From: Carya illinoinensis
Lineage: Eukaryota > Streptophyta > Magnoliopsida > Fagales > Juglandaceae
Length of the DNA stretch: 64,000 nucleotides
Reading direction: 5' to 3'
Assembly (NCBI RefSeq): GCF_018687715.1
Contig: NC_056755.1
Coordinates: 28,497,001 to 28,561,000, forward strand
The translations under genes were made by a program, and so were the position numbers. The notes under the pieces are model-generated. The model ran no database searches and was not told the DNA's origin. It saw nothing but the letters and a program-made list of their open reading frames with translations. Of this stretch, positions 35,779 through 47,400 are shown one piece after another (positions within the stretch are counted from its first letter, which is position 1; each line of letters begins with the position of its first letter).

Positions 35779-36890
35779 TCAGTTGTAAAAATTGTGCCTT
35801 GTATATTTTACTGTGACTCCTCTACACCTCCCTCCACTAGGGATGAGTTCTCCACTTGCCACTTTAACCTTTACTTTATCTATGTAATCAAGAAGAAGCT
35901 TGGCTTTGTTGATCACTGTTGGGTCCAAGAAGTTGTGAGCTGACCCTAAGTCTATGAGTATGGTCACCCATTGGTTGCCTACGTTCCCTTTAATTCTCAT
36001 AGTTTTTGAGTTGTGTGAGCCTATTAATGCATGTAAAGATATTTTAGGATTTTCCAAATGGGGTTAAGACTCTACTATTCTAGTTTCTCCTTCTCCTTCC
36101 ACTATCCCTTTCCTCAGTTTCCATGATTCCGTTATGTTCCCACATCACTTCCTCATGGAGGTAAGAGTTGAGGTCTTTGACACTAATGCCTGAGACTCCA
36201 TTTAGCGTCACAATAGTAGCAAAGACCTTTATCTCTCATTTCTTTGATTTGAACTTGGTTAATTTTTTGAATGGGCAAGGAGGGTTTTGTGTCATTTTTT
36301 GGTTTTTCTACTAGGGTGGGATTCGTGTTTTTGAGTAAACCTGGGTTTGGGGAATATGTAATATTGCTCCTGAAACCCTTTTGGACATGTTAATATTTTT
36401 CTCTTGGATCTTTGCTAGGTTGTAAGATGTTGTTAAATTAGGTGAGTTAAACATTCTGCCTGGTAGCATTATATCATCTCTTAGTCCACTAAAAAAAAAA
36501 CTAAATTTGTAAGTGTTTGAGAGACTCCTCAGCCTATTAGACAGAGTCTCAAACTTGACTTTGTAGTCTTTCACAAATCCACTTTGTCTTAGCCTAGTAA
36601 GGGATTCCACTGGATCATCGTATGCATTGAGCCCAAATCTCACCAATAAAGAAGTAATAAAAGAGTCACAATCATAAATTTGTCTAATTAGCTCTAGGCC
36701 TTATCCGTTTATGTGTTAGTGTATTGTGAAATGTAAAGAACTAATTTATCTTGTGAATCCATCCCGCAGAATCCTCATAATGAAATACAGGGAAGTCTAG
36801 GTGCACTGTCCTAGTCTGTACCTCCCTTATTTGTTGTTGTTATTGATTTTGATGAAACTGCTATTGCTGTGGATTTCGAGTCTCTTCCCT
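35779..36890 (-). pseudogene. Minus-strand Reina-like gypsy gag-protease fragment
   Basis: On minus, gag matter at 36646-36311 reads MVRFGLNAYDDPVESLTRLRQ then VKDYKVKFETLSNRLRSL. A decayed zinc knuckle follows at about 36225-36165 (GLCYYCDAKWSLRH then a stop). Protease at 36057-35779 reads ISLHALIGSHNSKTMRI...VTILIDLGSAHNFLDP. The active site is DLGS in place of DTGS. Weak gag traces continue up to about 36890. RT and integrase are missing, replaced at the low-coordinate end by unrelated sequence. It is related to, but clearly diverged from, the 11.2-16.6 kb element. Confidence 0.8.
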
Positions 36891-37383
36891 CATTTGGATG
36901 CCTGAGGAAGATTTTGTAGGGTTGACATTGAAGTTTCTTTTCTGCAACTCTCTTGTTGTGATAGTTAGATGTTATACTATTGATTTATTTTGCCTCTTGA
37001 GAGTTATCATCTTTGCCTCAAGATGTAGATATTGGGTATCGCTAGACTTTTTGAGGTCTTGGTATTGGGATTCCGTAGGCTTTTTTATGACAGTAGCCCA
37101 TCCTGTAGTCGATTTAGTTTAGTTCTTTCTACCATGCTTTGTATTATTTTGCACAGAAACCAGTGCTTATCTGATATGAGATTTGTAATACACCTAATTG
37201 AATATATGAAAATTACTAGAAATATGCTCTCTTTGAGGAGGAGTACCTCTACAAGAACAGAAAGTTAGTTTCAAGGAAAAAGGAAAATTTTCCATTACAT
37301 TCCAGATAGTTTCTAGCTTTTCGGTAGTACACATATATTATCATATACACTACCATTTCCTTCCTAAGGCCATGGATTAGATT

Positions 37384-37480
37384 AAGGGGATGTTTGTGGA
37401 ATGAGAAGAAATGAGAATTTTGTGAATAATAGTAAAATATTTTGTGAATAGTAATGAAATAGTTTGAACTAAGTATTTGG
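37384..37480. mobile_element. Probable truncated Tourist-like MITE
   Basis: TTAAGGGGATGTTTGTGGAATGAGAAG has the GGGGNTGTTTG start of Tourist termini after a TTA, and AGTATTTGGATGCAG near 37467-37481 could be part of the other end. Short and uncertain. Confidence 0.35.
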
Positions 37481-37705
37481 ATGCAGCTAGTGTGCTATCC
37501 AACTTTGACCATCAACTAGTGCAAATTTGATATTTTAATTTTTTTTTCTTTTCTTTTTCATATATTTTAAACATCTTTAAATATATTTTTTTAAAAAAAG
37601 TATATTAATACACTAAAAATTATTTTCTTAACTATTAAGCAAAAAAAAAAAAAATTAAATACATGAGTGTTCAAAATGAGAGGGCAAACTCGTGGTAATA
37701 TCATT
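37480..37705. mobile_element. AT-rich MITE, family B copy 2
   Basis: TTAATACACTAAAAATTATTTTCTTAACTATTAAGC and TACATGAGTGTTCAAAATGAGAGGGCAAAC correspond in order to 16835-17075. Diverged sequence with Tourist-like remnants continues to about 37920. Confidence 0.6.
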
Positions 37706-38164
37706 TTTCTATGTATTTTTTAGATTTTGGGAAAGAAGAGACAAATTTGAATAAAAAATATTATAAACTTAAAATATTCTTAAGATATAATTTTTTAATA
37801 TTAATTTTGTCTTGAAATTTGAAAAAGTCGAATTATTTTTTTGTTTGAAAGTTTAAAAAAGTTATAATTATTATTTTGAAAAAGTTGTAATGATGAATTT
37901 TAAACTAGAGTTTTGCAATTCATAAGTTCCATACATCACATAATTTTTTATTTTTTAAAATTCTTTTAAAATTTTATTTAGTTTTATTCTTCTTAAAATA
38001 ATTGAATTTTTCTACTAATCATTCATATACTACACATTTGATAAGAGAAAAAAATTTAAAAAATAAAAAAAAATAATATATGGTGTATAAGACTTATGAA
38101 TAGAATTTTTCTACTACCAAACATGCCTAAGACAACAAACAAAGAACATAACATGCTGTGGCCA

Positions 38165-38399
38165 TGGGCCGAAATACAATTGACGGAAATAATATCAAGA
38201 CTGATAGACTGGGCCAGACTACAATGTGGCCCGACCCATTAACTCTAAACTTAATCAGACTAATACCTGGGCCATTAACAGCTGACCATTTGCAAGTACA
38301 GAAGTAAAATAGCTGAAGTCCCCACGTGATGTCTACTCGAGGCACCCCCTTCACCCGAGCCTTCCCTTCCTATTCTCTGTAAACTGGTTCAAACCCTAG
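38165..38399 (+). promoter_or_regulatory. PheRS-beta promoter: three site II motifs and a telo-box
   Basis: TGGGCC (site II, a TCP-bound element) occurs at 38165-38170, 38210-38215 and 38268-38273. AAACCCTAG (telo-box) occurs at 38391-38399, 60 bp before the start codon. Site II plus telo-box is the known plant signature of ribosomal-protein and translation-factor promoters active in dividing cells. No clear TATA box lies at the expected distance, also usual for this class. A four-codon upstream frame (ATG 38401, stop TGA 38413-38415) would be in the leader if transcription starts before 38401. Confidence 0.7.
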
Positions 38400-38458
38400 G
38401 ATGCGCCGCCTGTGACTCATCATTTGCAATTGCAGACTATCTTCCTGAATTATCAACC

Positions 38459-41400
38459 ATGCCTACTATCAGCGTGGGAAGGGATCGACTGTTCGCAGCC
38501 CTCGGAAGAACTTACAGTGAGATTGATGATTTTTTTATATGTATTTCCCTACATTTTCCTCTTTTCGAAGAAAATTTGATGAAATGGTTTTGTTTTTTGT
38601 TTTGGAATATCACAGCGCAGGAAGAGTTCGAAGACCTTTGCTTCAGGTTCGGTATCGAGCTCGACGACGTCGTAAGCATTTAGTGCACTCTGTCCTCTTC
38701 TTTCTCTCTATTTTTTTTCCTTCTTGTTAATATTAATGATTTTGAGATTATGGGTACTTTTATTGAGAATATATTTCTTTTGGTTGTCCCAGACTACTGA
38801 GAAAGCGATTATTAGAAAGGAAAAGCATTTGGAAGAGGAGGAAACCGCCGAAGATGAAGAAGTTATCTACAAGATTGAGATCCCTGCCAATAGGTATTTT
38901 ACTATTTCATATACAAAATGTAGTTTTTTTTTTTTTTTAAAATAAATGTGTTTTTATTGGCACCGGCTGTCCAAACAAAGTCCTGACTAATTCCGGGACT
39001 AATCCCCCTTAGATCCCACTGCTTTTACTTATAAAAAGAAAGTAGAAGTTTTAAATGATAGCAGAGATTTTCATTTACTAATTATTAAGTATAGGTTTAT
39101 TAGAATATTAAATTTACAAAAGTAGCTATAGAGTTGCTACAGAGTTTATCTTTATATTTGCTCAGTTTGACTGGTTTACTAGTAGGATTGGTTTTTCCGC
39201 TTAATTGCTACTAGTTTTTTTTTTTTTTCCCCCCCTCATTAAATACTTTTTGGCTTTGCTTAATATAATCTAATTGATTTATATTGGGTTCACGCGTTAC
39301 ATTACAACTTTTCTTATTATACCTACATGCTTCTGGTGAAAACTTGAAAGCCTTTGCTTCCACCCAAAAGCGCACAGAACTGACCCATAATAATCTCTGC
39401 AGGGGTGGGTCCGAAGGCCCTGCCTTGGAGAGGTTCCCCGACATTTAAAAAAAAAAAGTCTGCGATCTTTATAAGAAAAAAAGGGAATGAAACAGAGAAT
39501 TATTTCCGGCAATCATCACTAGAAAATCCATCAGTGCACTCTCATTCCATACAAGAGAGAAAAGCAGCAATATTTTTTCCAACTGTAGCAAACTCGAAAC
39601 TCCCTCTTGTGTCCACAACCATTTGATGTGAGGATCAAGAATTTCACATCCCTCTTGTTTCCAAATGCAACTGCGGTGAGTGTCCTAAATAAAAAAAAAA
39701 AATCTAAAATCGAAAAGCAAAATAAATGCAAACAAAAATCCAAAAACTAGGTTGGTGTACCAAGTGCAAAAAAATGATTTTTTTATAAATGTAAAAAACT
39801 AGGTTGGCATCCCAAATGCAAAAAATAGGAAAGTTTTGTAGTGCCTTTTTGCTTCATATAATTTAAATGATTTTAAGATTTAAATGTTTTGTTTTTTGTT
39901 GAAAAAATTTGAGAAAGGAAGATTGAGGATTATATGTGCCTTCTTACTTCATATAATTTCAAATGATTTTTAGGTTTAGATGATTTAAATTTTTATTATT
40001 TTTGTATCTTGAATTTTTAATTCCTTTGTGTTTTTAAAAATTGGTTATATTAAATGTGTTTTGTAGTTTCTTTTGTACTTCAAATAAATTTAGATGATTT
40101 TGGGATTCAAATGATATTTAAAAAAAAAACAATTTTGGTAAGAATGATTTAAATGATTTTTTTTTCATATTTTAAACAATGGTTTTTATATTTTTAAACG
40201 TTTTTAGCCATGTGGCATGTTTGTTATTGGCATTCTTGGATAGCATTTCCAATAGTTTAGGTGGCAAAAATATGATGGAGGGACCTGATTGATGTAATTG
40301 TAAAATCCATGGAGCAAGATGAAAAAATTGAAAACTCAGGAGCAAAAAGGTAAATGTGCAAATGTAACACCCCAATGGAAAGCCCAAACGACATGGCCTA
40401 TATTCCAAAAGGATTAGTTAATGTTACAATTGGAGACCCATTGGAACATTATAAAAAGCATGAAATTCTCTTTCCCAAGTAATGTGTGGTCTTATACACC
40501 ACCTACCCTTACCCTTACACATCATATGGGTATCACAGAAAAATCTTGAGACTTTATTGTTTTTAACCTTTATTTTATGAGGGTAATTAAAAAAATGCAA
40601 GATAAATTCAAATTTCTTACTCCTTATTGCTTATAAGAAATCTAATTATTTTGTTTTGAGATGCACAGATATGATTTGCTTTGCTTGGAAGGAATTGCTC
40701 AGGCTCTTCGAATCTTCAATGGCCAGCAGGAGATGCCGAAATATAATGTGGCTAACATTAGTAGAGAATCAATGATTAAAATGCACGTGAAACCAGAGGT
40801 TGTTTATCCCCAAAATTCACAAGCCCATGATCTATATTTTTTTTTTCTAAATTCTTATTGTGACAGCTGATTTTCTGGGGGGTATGAACTCTTCCTTTTC
40901 TCCCATTGCAGACAGCTTCAATTCGTCCCTATGTTGTTTGTGCTATTTTAAGAGGTATAACATTTGATGAAGGAAGTTATAACAGCTTTATTGATCTCCA
41001 AGAAAAGCTCCATCAAAACATTTGCCGGTAATGAATCCTAACTCACAGCTTCATTTATAATACGTAACTTGGCATAATTATTATCTCCAATAAAATGATT
41101 GGACCTGTTAAAAGTTGAAGATTCCTTTTTGATTGTGTTTGTTCACGAAATCTAGATAGAACAGGGTTAATTTATTATGTTTTATGTATGGCTGTTTAAA
41201 TGATATGCAAGTAACACAAGCATCAAAGAGTGCACGAAGTTATGAAAAATCTTATGAGTTTATATATTAAACCTTAATTTTGACCTAGCCTGTAGCAAGG
41301 CTCTTTGTATACCCCCTGTGTACTCGGGCCTTGCCCTTTTCTTGTTCTAATATATTTCCTTTTACTTATCAAAAAAAAAAAAATTTTGACCTAAAGTTTA

Positions 41401-44400
41401 TAAAGTCTTTTTTGCTTATGTAGTTTTTAGCAGATCCCCCCATCTGCCTAAACTAGCATCAATTAGTTACATGGCCCAAAGATTTTATGTGTGGAGCTTT
41501 TATCTAAAGTTTCCTTAAAGATTTTATGTAATCTATCATTTCACATGCTTGCATTTGATAATTTTTTAGCCGAAGAACCCTAGTTGCCATTGGAACTCAC
41601 GACTTGGATACATTACATGGCCCTTTCACATATGAGGTAGGTTTCTCCAATATTAATTCTTCTTGTTACAGTATGTTATGTATTCTTTTGGTGTCTTGGA
41701 TAATGGGTTATGGCTGGACATATGTGGGCTGTTAGTTCTCTCGTTGATAATATCTCTTTGGAATTAAAGGACAAGTTTATGCCCTAGGTCAAAGGCTTTT
41801 GGAGACCTGCCACCCCTTTGGCCCTTCAATACATATTATCTGCTTGTAAACAAGACAACCATCTAATTCCAGTCTGAAGTTTTCTATGTGGTCTGTACTT
41901 TTTAAGTTATTAACTCCTTGTTCTCTTGAGGTGCACTTGCAAGAAACTCATTACCAAGGGCCTGTGCATCTCTAGGATTAGTCGGGATTTTGTTCTCGGA
42001 CATCCGGTGTCAATAAAAAAAAAAAACTCCTTATTTTGGACGGTTAGATTAATTTTTTGATCACCTTTTTGACTCCTCCAATCCTATGTTAGGACATGCG
42101 GTGAAGATTTTCTACTCTCTCTCTCTCTCTCTCTCCCCCCTTTTTAAGTGTTTGGTGTGTTGAGCATATCCACAAACATGTTTGCTTTGGGAAGTTACTT
42201 CTCTCTCATTTTTGTATGAGGTTATAAAACAAACGAGGTCATTCCACATTAATTTGTAATACTTAAAAGGTTGTGTGAACTGAAGTGAGAACATGTACTG
42301 CATCAGTAACTTACAATTTCACTTTTTTTTTTTTTTAAAATTTTCTTTTATTTGCAGGCTTTGCCTCCTTCAAGTATAAATTTTGTGCCACTGAAGCAGG
42401 TAATCTTCATATTTTGGTTCAGTTATTAAACACTGTCGAAGTATATTGTTACTTTGTCAGAATCAGTGCTACCTGATAAAGTCATGAGAAACATATTATA
42501 CAAAATGAGCACGCAGGCTTGTGACTGAAAAGAATTACAGAATGTTTGGAGGGTCTTCCCTAAAATATCCATTGAAGAAAGGTCTTTTACTGGGTAAAAT
42601 AAAATTGGATTCATGTAGCAAGTAATAGGTTTCCCTGTTGTTATTCAGAGTTTTAAACCAACCTTGTTCCCATTGATTTATTATACTTGAATATAAGCCA
42701 TCATTTCTTCTGCTTTGGTATCCATTTCAAAGAAATTGAAGCATGTGATTGAAAACTTTTAACAAAGAGAGTTTGTGCCTCAAATGAGAGCCCTTTCTTC
42801 TTCTCTTGTTGTTCTAATTCATCAGAACTTCCTATATTTTTGTAGATGGCAGTGGTGTAAGAAAATTTGTCTTTATCATGCTATATCTTCATTTTTTGAA
42901 TGGCAAAATATTGTGAAGTTGCAGTGTATAATGTTAGAACTAATTGCTTAAAGCTTTTTTCTTTTGGAGTTTAGGTGAAGAATTTCAGAGCTGATGAGCT
43001 GATGGAGTTTTACAAAGTGAGTCTTAGATTAAGATATTGGTGATTGCACCTACATTGCTTGTGTACTATTAGTGGAGCTTCTATATTATACTTTATATTG
43101 GTTGTGGAGATATTAGAATATAATTTCTTGATCTATGTTTAATCTTGATGCGGCAGACAGATTTGAAACTGAAGAAATTTTTGCACATAATTGAGAGCTC
43201 ACCAGTGTTCCCTGTTATATATGACAGTAACAGGTATGATGATTTTTTTCTTTTACGTTTATGCAATTTTAAGGACTTTGAGCCCTTTTACCTGCCATTT
43301 TTATTAATTGTTGTTATTTCTTTATTGTTTTATCATTTTCCCCTTACTTCCTTGTCTTAAGTAGTTGAAGATATCTGTTTTGAAGACATTGAGTTCATAC
43401 TGCCCTTTATACTGAGAGTACTAAAAATATAACTCTATTGTCTTTATTGAATTTTCATGGAACAAGAAGATCTTTTAGCCTATGTACATGCTTTTAATTC
43501 CTTTATATACTGAATGCATAGTTGTAGATATTTATATGCTCTTCTATTCTTGATGCAGAACTGTTGTATCTTTGCCCCCAATTATCAATAGTGCTCATTC
43601 AGCTATCACTCTAAAAACGAAGAATGTGTTCATTGAATGTACTGCCACTGATCTGACGAAAGCCAAGATTGTTTTGAACACAATGGTAACCTGGAAATTT
43701 TTGGCTGCTTTGGATTTTGGTTATGGTTTAGAGTTGATGAATGAATGATTTTCTTCTATTGTTCTAGGTGACAACCTTTTCAGAACATTGTGAAAGGAAG
43801 TTTGAAATTGAGCCAGTTGAAGTGATATACTCAGATGGGAAGTCATATATTTGTCCTGATTTGTCTGTCTACAGCATGGAAGTCTCTCTGTCCTATATTA
43901 CTGGTGCAATTGGAGTCCCCTTGGATGCTGACAAGGTATTTCAATTTCTTTACATTATATGTCTATTTCTTGATTTATGAAACCTTAAATGTGCATTCAT
44001 GGCTGAGGCTGTTATTGATGTTTGTGTGTGTGGGAGTGCTCATTTCTTATATTAGTTTTTTATTTATAATGGGGCTGGTTGGCGCTGTATTTTTTTATTT
44101 GTTTGGTCTTTATGTATGTCACCAACCAGCAACATATATTTGTATATTTTTTTTTTATGTTTGTTTTCCACTATAGCTGGACGCAAACGAGTATCTAACA
44201 TTCTCTCACTTGGAAAAAGATTGACATTGGAATCTCTCCCATTACAACATGGCAAATTCCACCAACTTATTATTATTTTTTTATATAAGTAAGAGGTAAA
44301 TTTTATTGAAAAGAATGAAATAGGCATAGCCTATGTACATAGGAGGTATACAGAAGAACGCTTAATACTTTCTAGAAACGCTAAATTAAAGATAAGAAGT

Positions 44401-47400
44401 CATGAACATTGTTTCCATTAAGCAAAATGGCTGAAAACCAGAGCAATAACGTGTGCACAAAAAAATTCTGAAGCTCCATCATTATGCGCTCCCTATCTTC
44501 GAAGCACCGTGCATTTCTTTTCGACCAAGTACACCACATAATGCACAACAGAATCATCTTCCAACTAATGCAACCTGGGGACAGCCTTGAATTTCCTTCC
44601 AGCGAGCAAATAAATCAACCACCCTCAAAGGCATTACCTAAGCGACAAACTCTTCTAAAGATTTCATTCCACAACACTCTTTGTCACCTCACAATGCAAT
44701 AGTAAGTGATCCATTGATTCTCTGTGATTTTTGCACAAATGGCACCAATCCATCACAATGAGTCCCCTCTTCCTTAGGTTGTCCGTGGTCAGAATATTCC
44801 CAAGAGCAGCGGTCCATACAAAAAAAGCTACTTTGGAAGGCACGCGAGACCTCTTCATCTTCCCCATGATTGTTATCCTTCAGACCCTAGGGAACAGTTT
44901 GCATGAATGCCAAGTGTCTCCCTTATGTTAATGGACGAAAATTACATGGGCTTAAAGAGCCTAAGTGGGCTTGGGCGGCCTACTCCAAGATGCAAGGAAA
45001 TAAACTTCTTAAAAAGCAAATTTTGACTCTATGAGCCCTAGGTCCACTGATTTTATAATTACTCAGGCCCAATAGAGACTTAACATGACCGCCAAGTCCT
45101 AGCTCTAAGTTCGGGTGCACACTTTCCTTATTCATTGCTCCTGTAAAACCTAGCATTTAATTAGCAATCTTAGTAGCTGCCATGTTATGATGTGGATACT
45201 TTATATTTCTATATGTTCAGTGACGGTAACTACTTGTATGCAATGGCTTGGCTTGTTTTTGCTCTTTATCCTCACTGTCTTTCCTATCATGCAGGTCACT
45301 AGTTTGTTAAATCGGATGCAATTGAGTGCTGTGCAGTCTGTATCAGGTGATAATAGCTCTGGTATTACTGTATCTGTACCCCCAACTAGAAGTGATGTTC
45401 TTCATCCATGTGATGTTATGGAGGTATTAATAGTAGTTAAACCTGGTCATATAACTAATGCATCTTTTCTGCACCAAGCATGTTTTTACTTGTATTTTGT
45501 ATTGACATGACATGTTTTTTGTTGCTAAGGATGTTGCAATTGCTTATGGCTACAATAATATTAAGGATATTGCGATTGCTAAGGGTTACAATATTTCAAA
45601 GGGTAGGGCTGTGTCTTTGAGGCCACTGCCCCTGGAAGAGTTCAGTCATCTTGTCAGATTGGAGGTACAGAGCTGATAAGATACAAATAAGATTGCAGCT
45701 TTTTCTTGATTAGTGATACTCTTCCTTGTATACTCTCTTTTTATTGCATTCTATTTGTTTAACATTTTTTTGGTTTTATTTTCTTATTAGATGGCAATGT
45801 GTGGGTTTACCGAGGTCTTATCATTTATTTTGTGCTCAAACAATGATAATTTTGCAATGTTAAATCATGAAGATGACGGTTCCACTGCAGTGATTATTGA
45901 AAATCCTCGTTCATCTGAAAATGAGGTTTGTATTCTCAATCTTATGTGCTTAATTACACTGATAATGTGGATTTTGCTAGTATAATTGTTGGAAGGGTAT
46001 GAATGCTGTATATGATTGCTGTAACTTGTACTGATATAATATCCTGTCTCTTTACTCAGTTTAGGTACATTCTTTTTTGAAAAGTCTTATTTTGCTGTCC
46101 TTACCCTTGCTATTTTTATTCTCCCTCTCTTTTATTTTTTTTTTTCAAATCAAGAATTGTTTTGAACAAAATCAAGACTTAATGCATATCATGAACTACT
46201 TCATTTCTTTAGAAGGCAGTTATAACTTTTTTAAGTCATTTGTCTCTGTTTTCTTCTTCTGTTTTATACCCTTTTTTACACTAGTGGTCTTCTGTGGACT
46301 AAAGATTTTCTTCAAAACTTCTAAAATCTTTTTGAGAAATTGATTTCTTTTGGGTTTTGTAAAAGTGGTGGTGGAACCTGTAGAAAAAATGTTTGGATTG
46401 AGGAATTTCTTGGATTTTTTTTTTTTCCTACATTTTGAAAAAAGTGGTGGTGTCCACTGAATTGATGCTTGTTGAGAAAATCTTCCGAGGTTTTTGGCTA
46501 GGTTTTGTTATGTTGTGTTTTTTTTTTTTTGGTGGCGTCCACTTCAAGCCACTTCATCTTATTACTTTTTATAAGAAAAGGTTATGCCAAGGCAAAGGAT
46601 TAAATGAAAAAAAGTTTGGATGTATGGATGGAAAGAAAAAAAGTTCTGTTAATGTAAAAGACATTTGTAGATTTGCTAGCTGGTTAGGTCTCCCTTTTCA
46701 GTTCCACATCTGACCTCCGGTAATATGTATTATTAATGCACAAAGCTCATATAAGATTGATACTATTACTGTCATTTATTTATATACTTATATCTAGGGT
46801 GATATTTTTTCACCTTTACATTCACAATTTTTTATGGGATCCATATTTTGTCAAACTCACTGCTGTGAAGCTTCCATGCCAAGATTTGTTCCATATCAAC
46901 AAGGTCATTGGGGTTGGTAGTCAACCCTTGCACACAACTCTCCAAATCATATTTTTATTGGCATTTAATTGAAAACATGTTTATGTGTTGCATATCTATC
47001 CATGCCCGATAAATATGAGATTAGGATGAATCACTGCATGATATGCATGCCAACTCAAGTCAAAGCTAAACTGGAAGTTGTATCTGCCAACTTAATAATG
47101 AATTGTATATAACCAGAATTGTGTGTGGATTGTTTCACAAAGTTAAGAAAGAACTTTGACATAAATACCCTTAGTAAAAAGTTAAAAAAGAAATCTAAAA
47201 ACCCAATATAAAATAATTATAGCAAAGTACAAATAAAAAAGTAAAATTTAATTTTTTTTAATTTTGAAAAATAATATTAAAACGTAAAAAATGAAAATCA
47301 TTTTAAAAATAAAGTTTTGAACTTTAATATTTTAAATCTTTATGAAAATTTTAATATTTAATTTAATATGGGATTTTTAGTTTTTAGAATTTTTGGGTGT

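Noticed and set aside
36898..37268. Plus-strand frames of 74-78 codons
   Set aside because: They run from the edge of a minus-strand gag fragment into non-coding sequence; no motif.
40364..40560. LTR start in intron 3 (TGTAACACCCCAATGG)
   Set aside because: No matching end, target duplication or second copy visible; too short a match to call.
43835..44176. 113-codon plus frame over exon 11 of PheRS-beta
   Set aside because: Wrong frame for the exon and continues into intron 11; a shadow.
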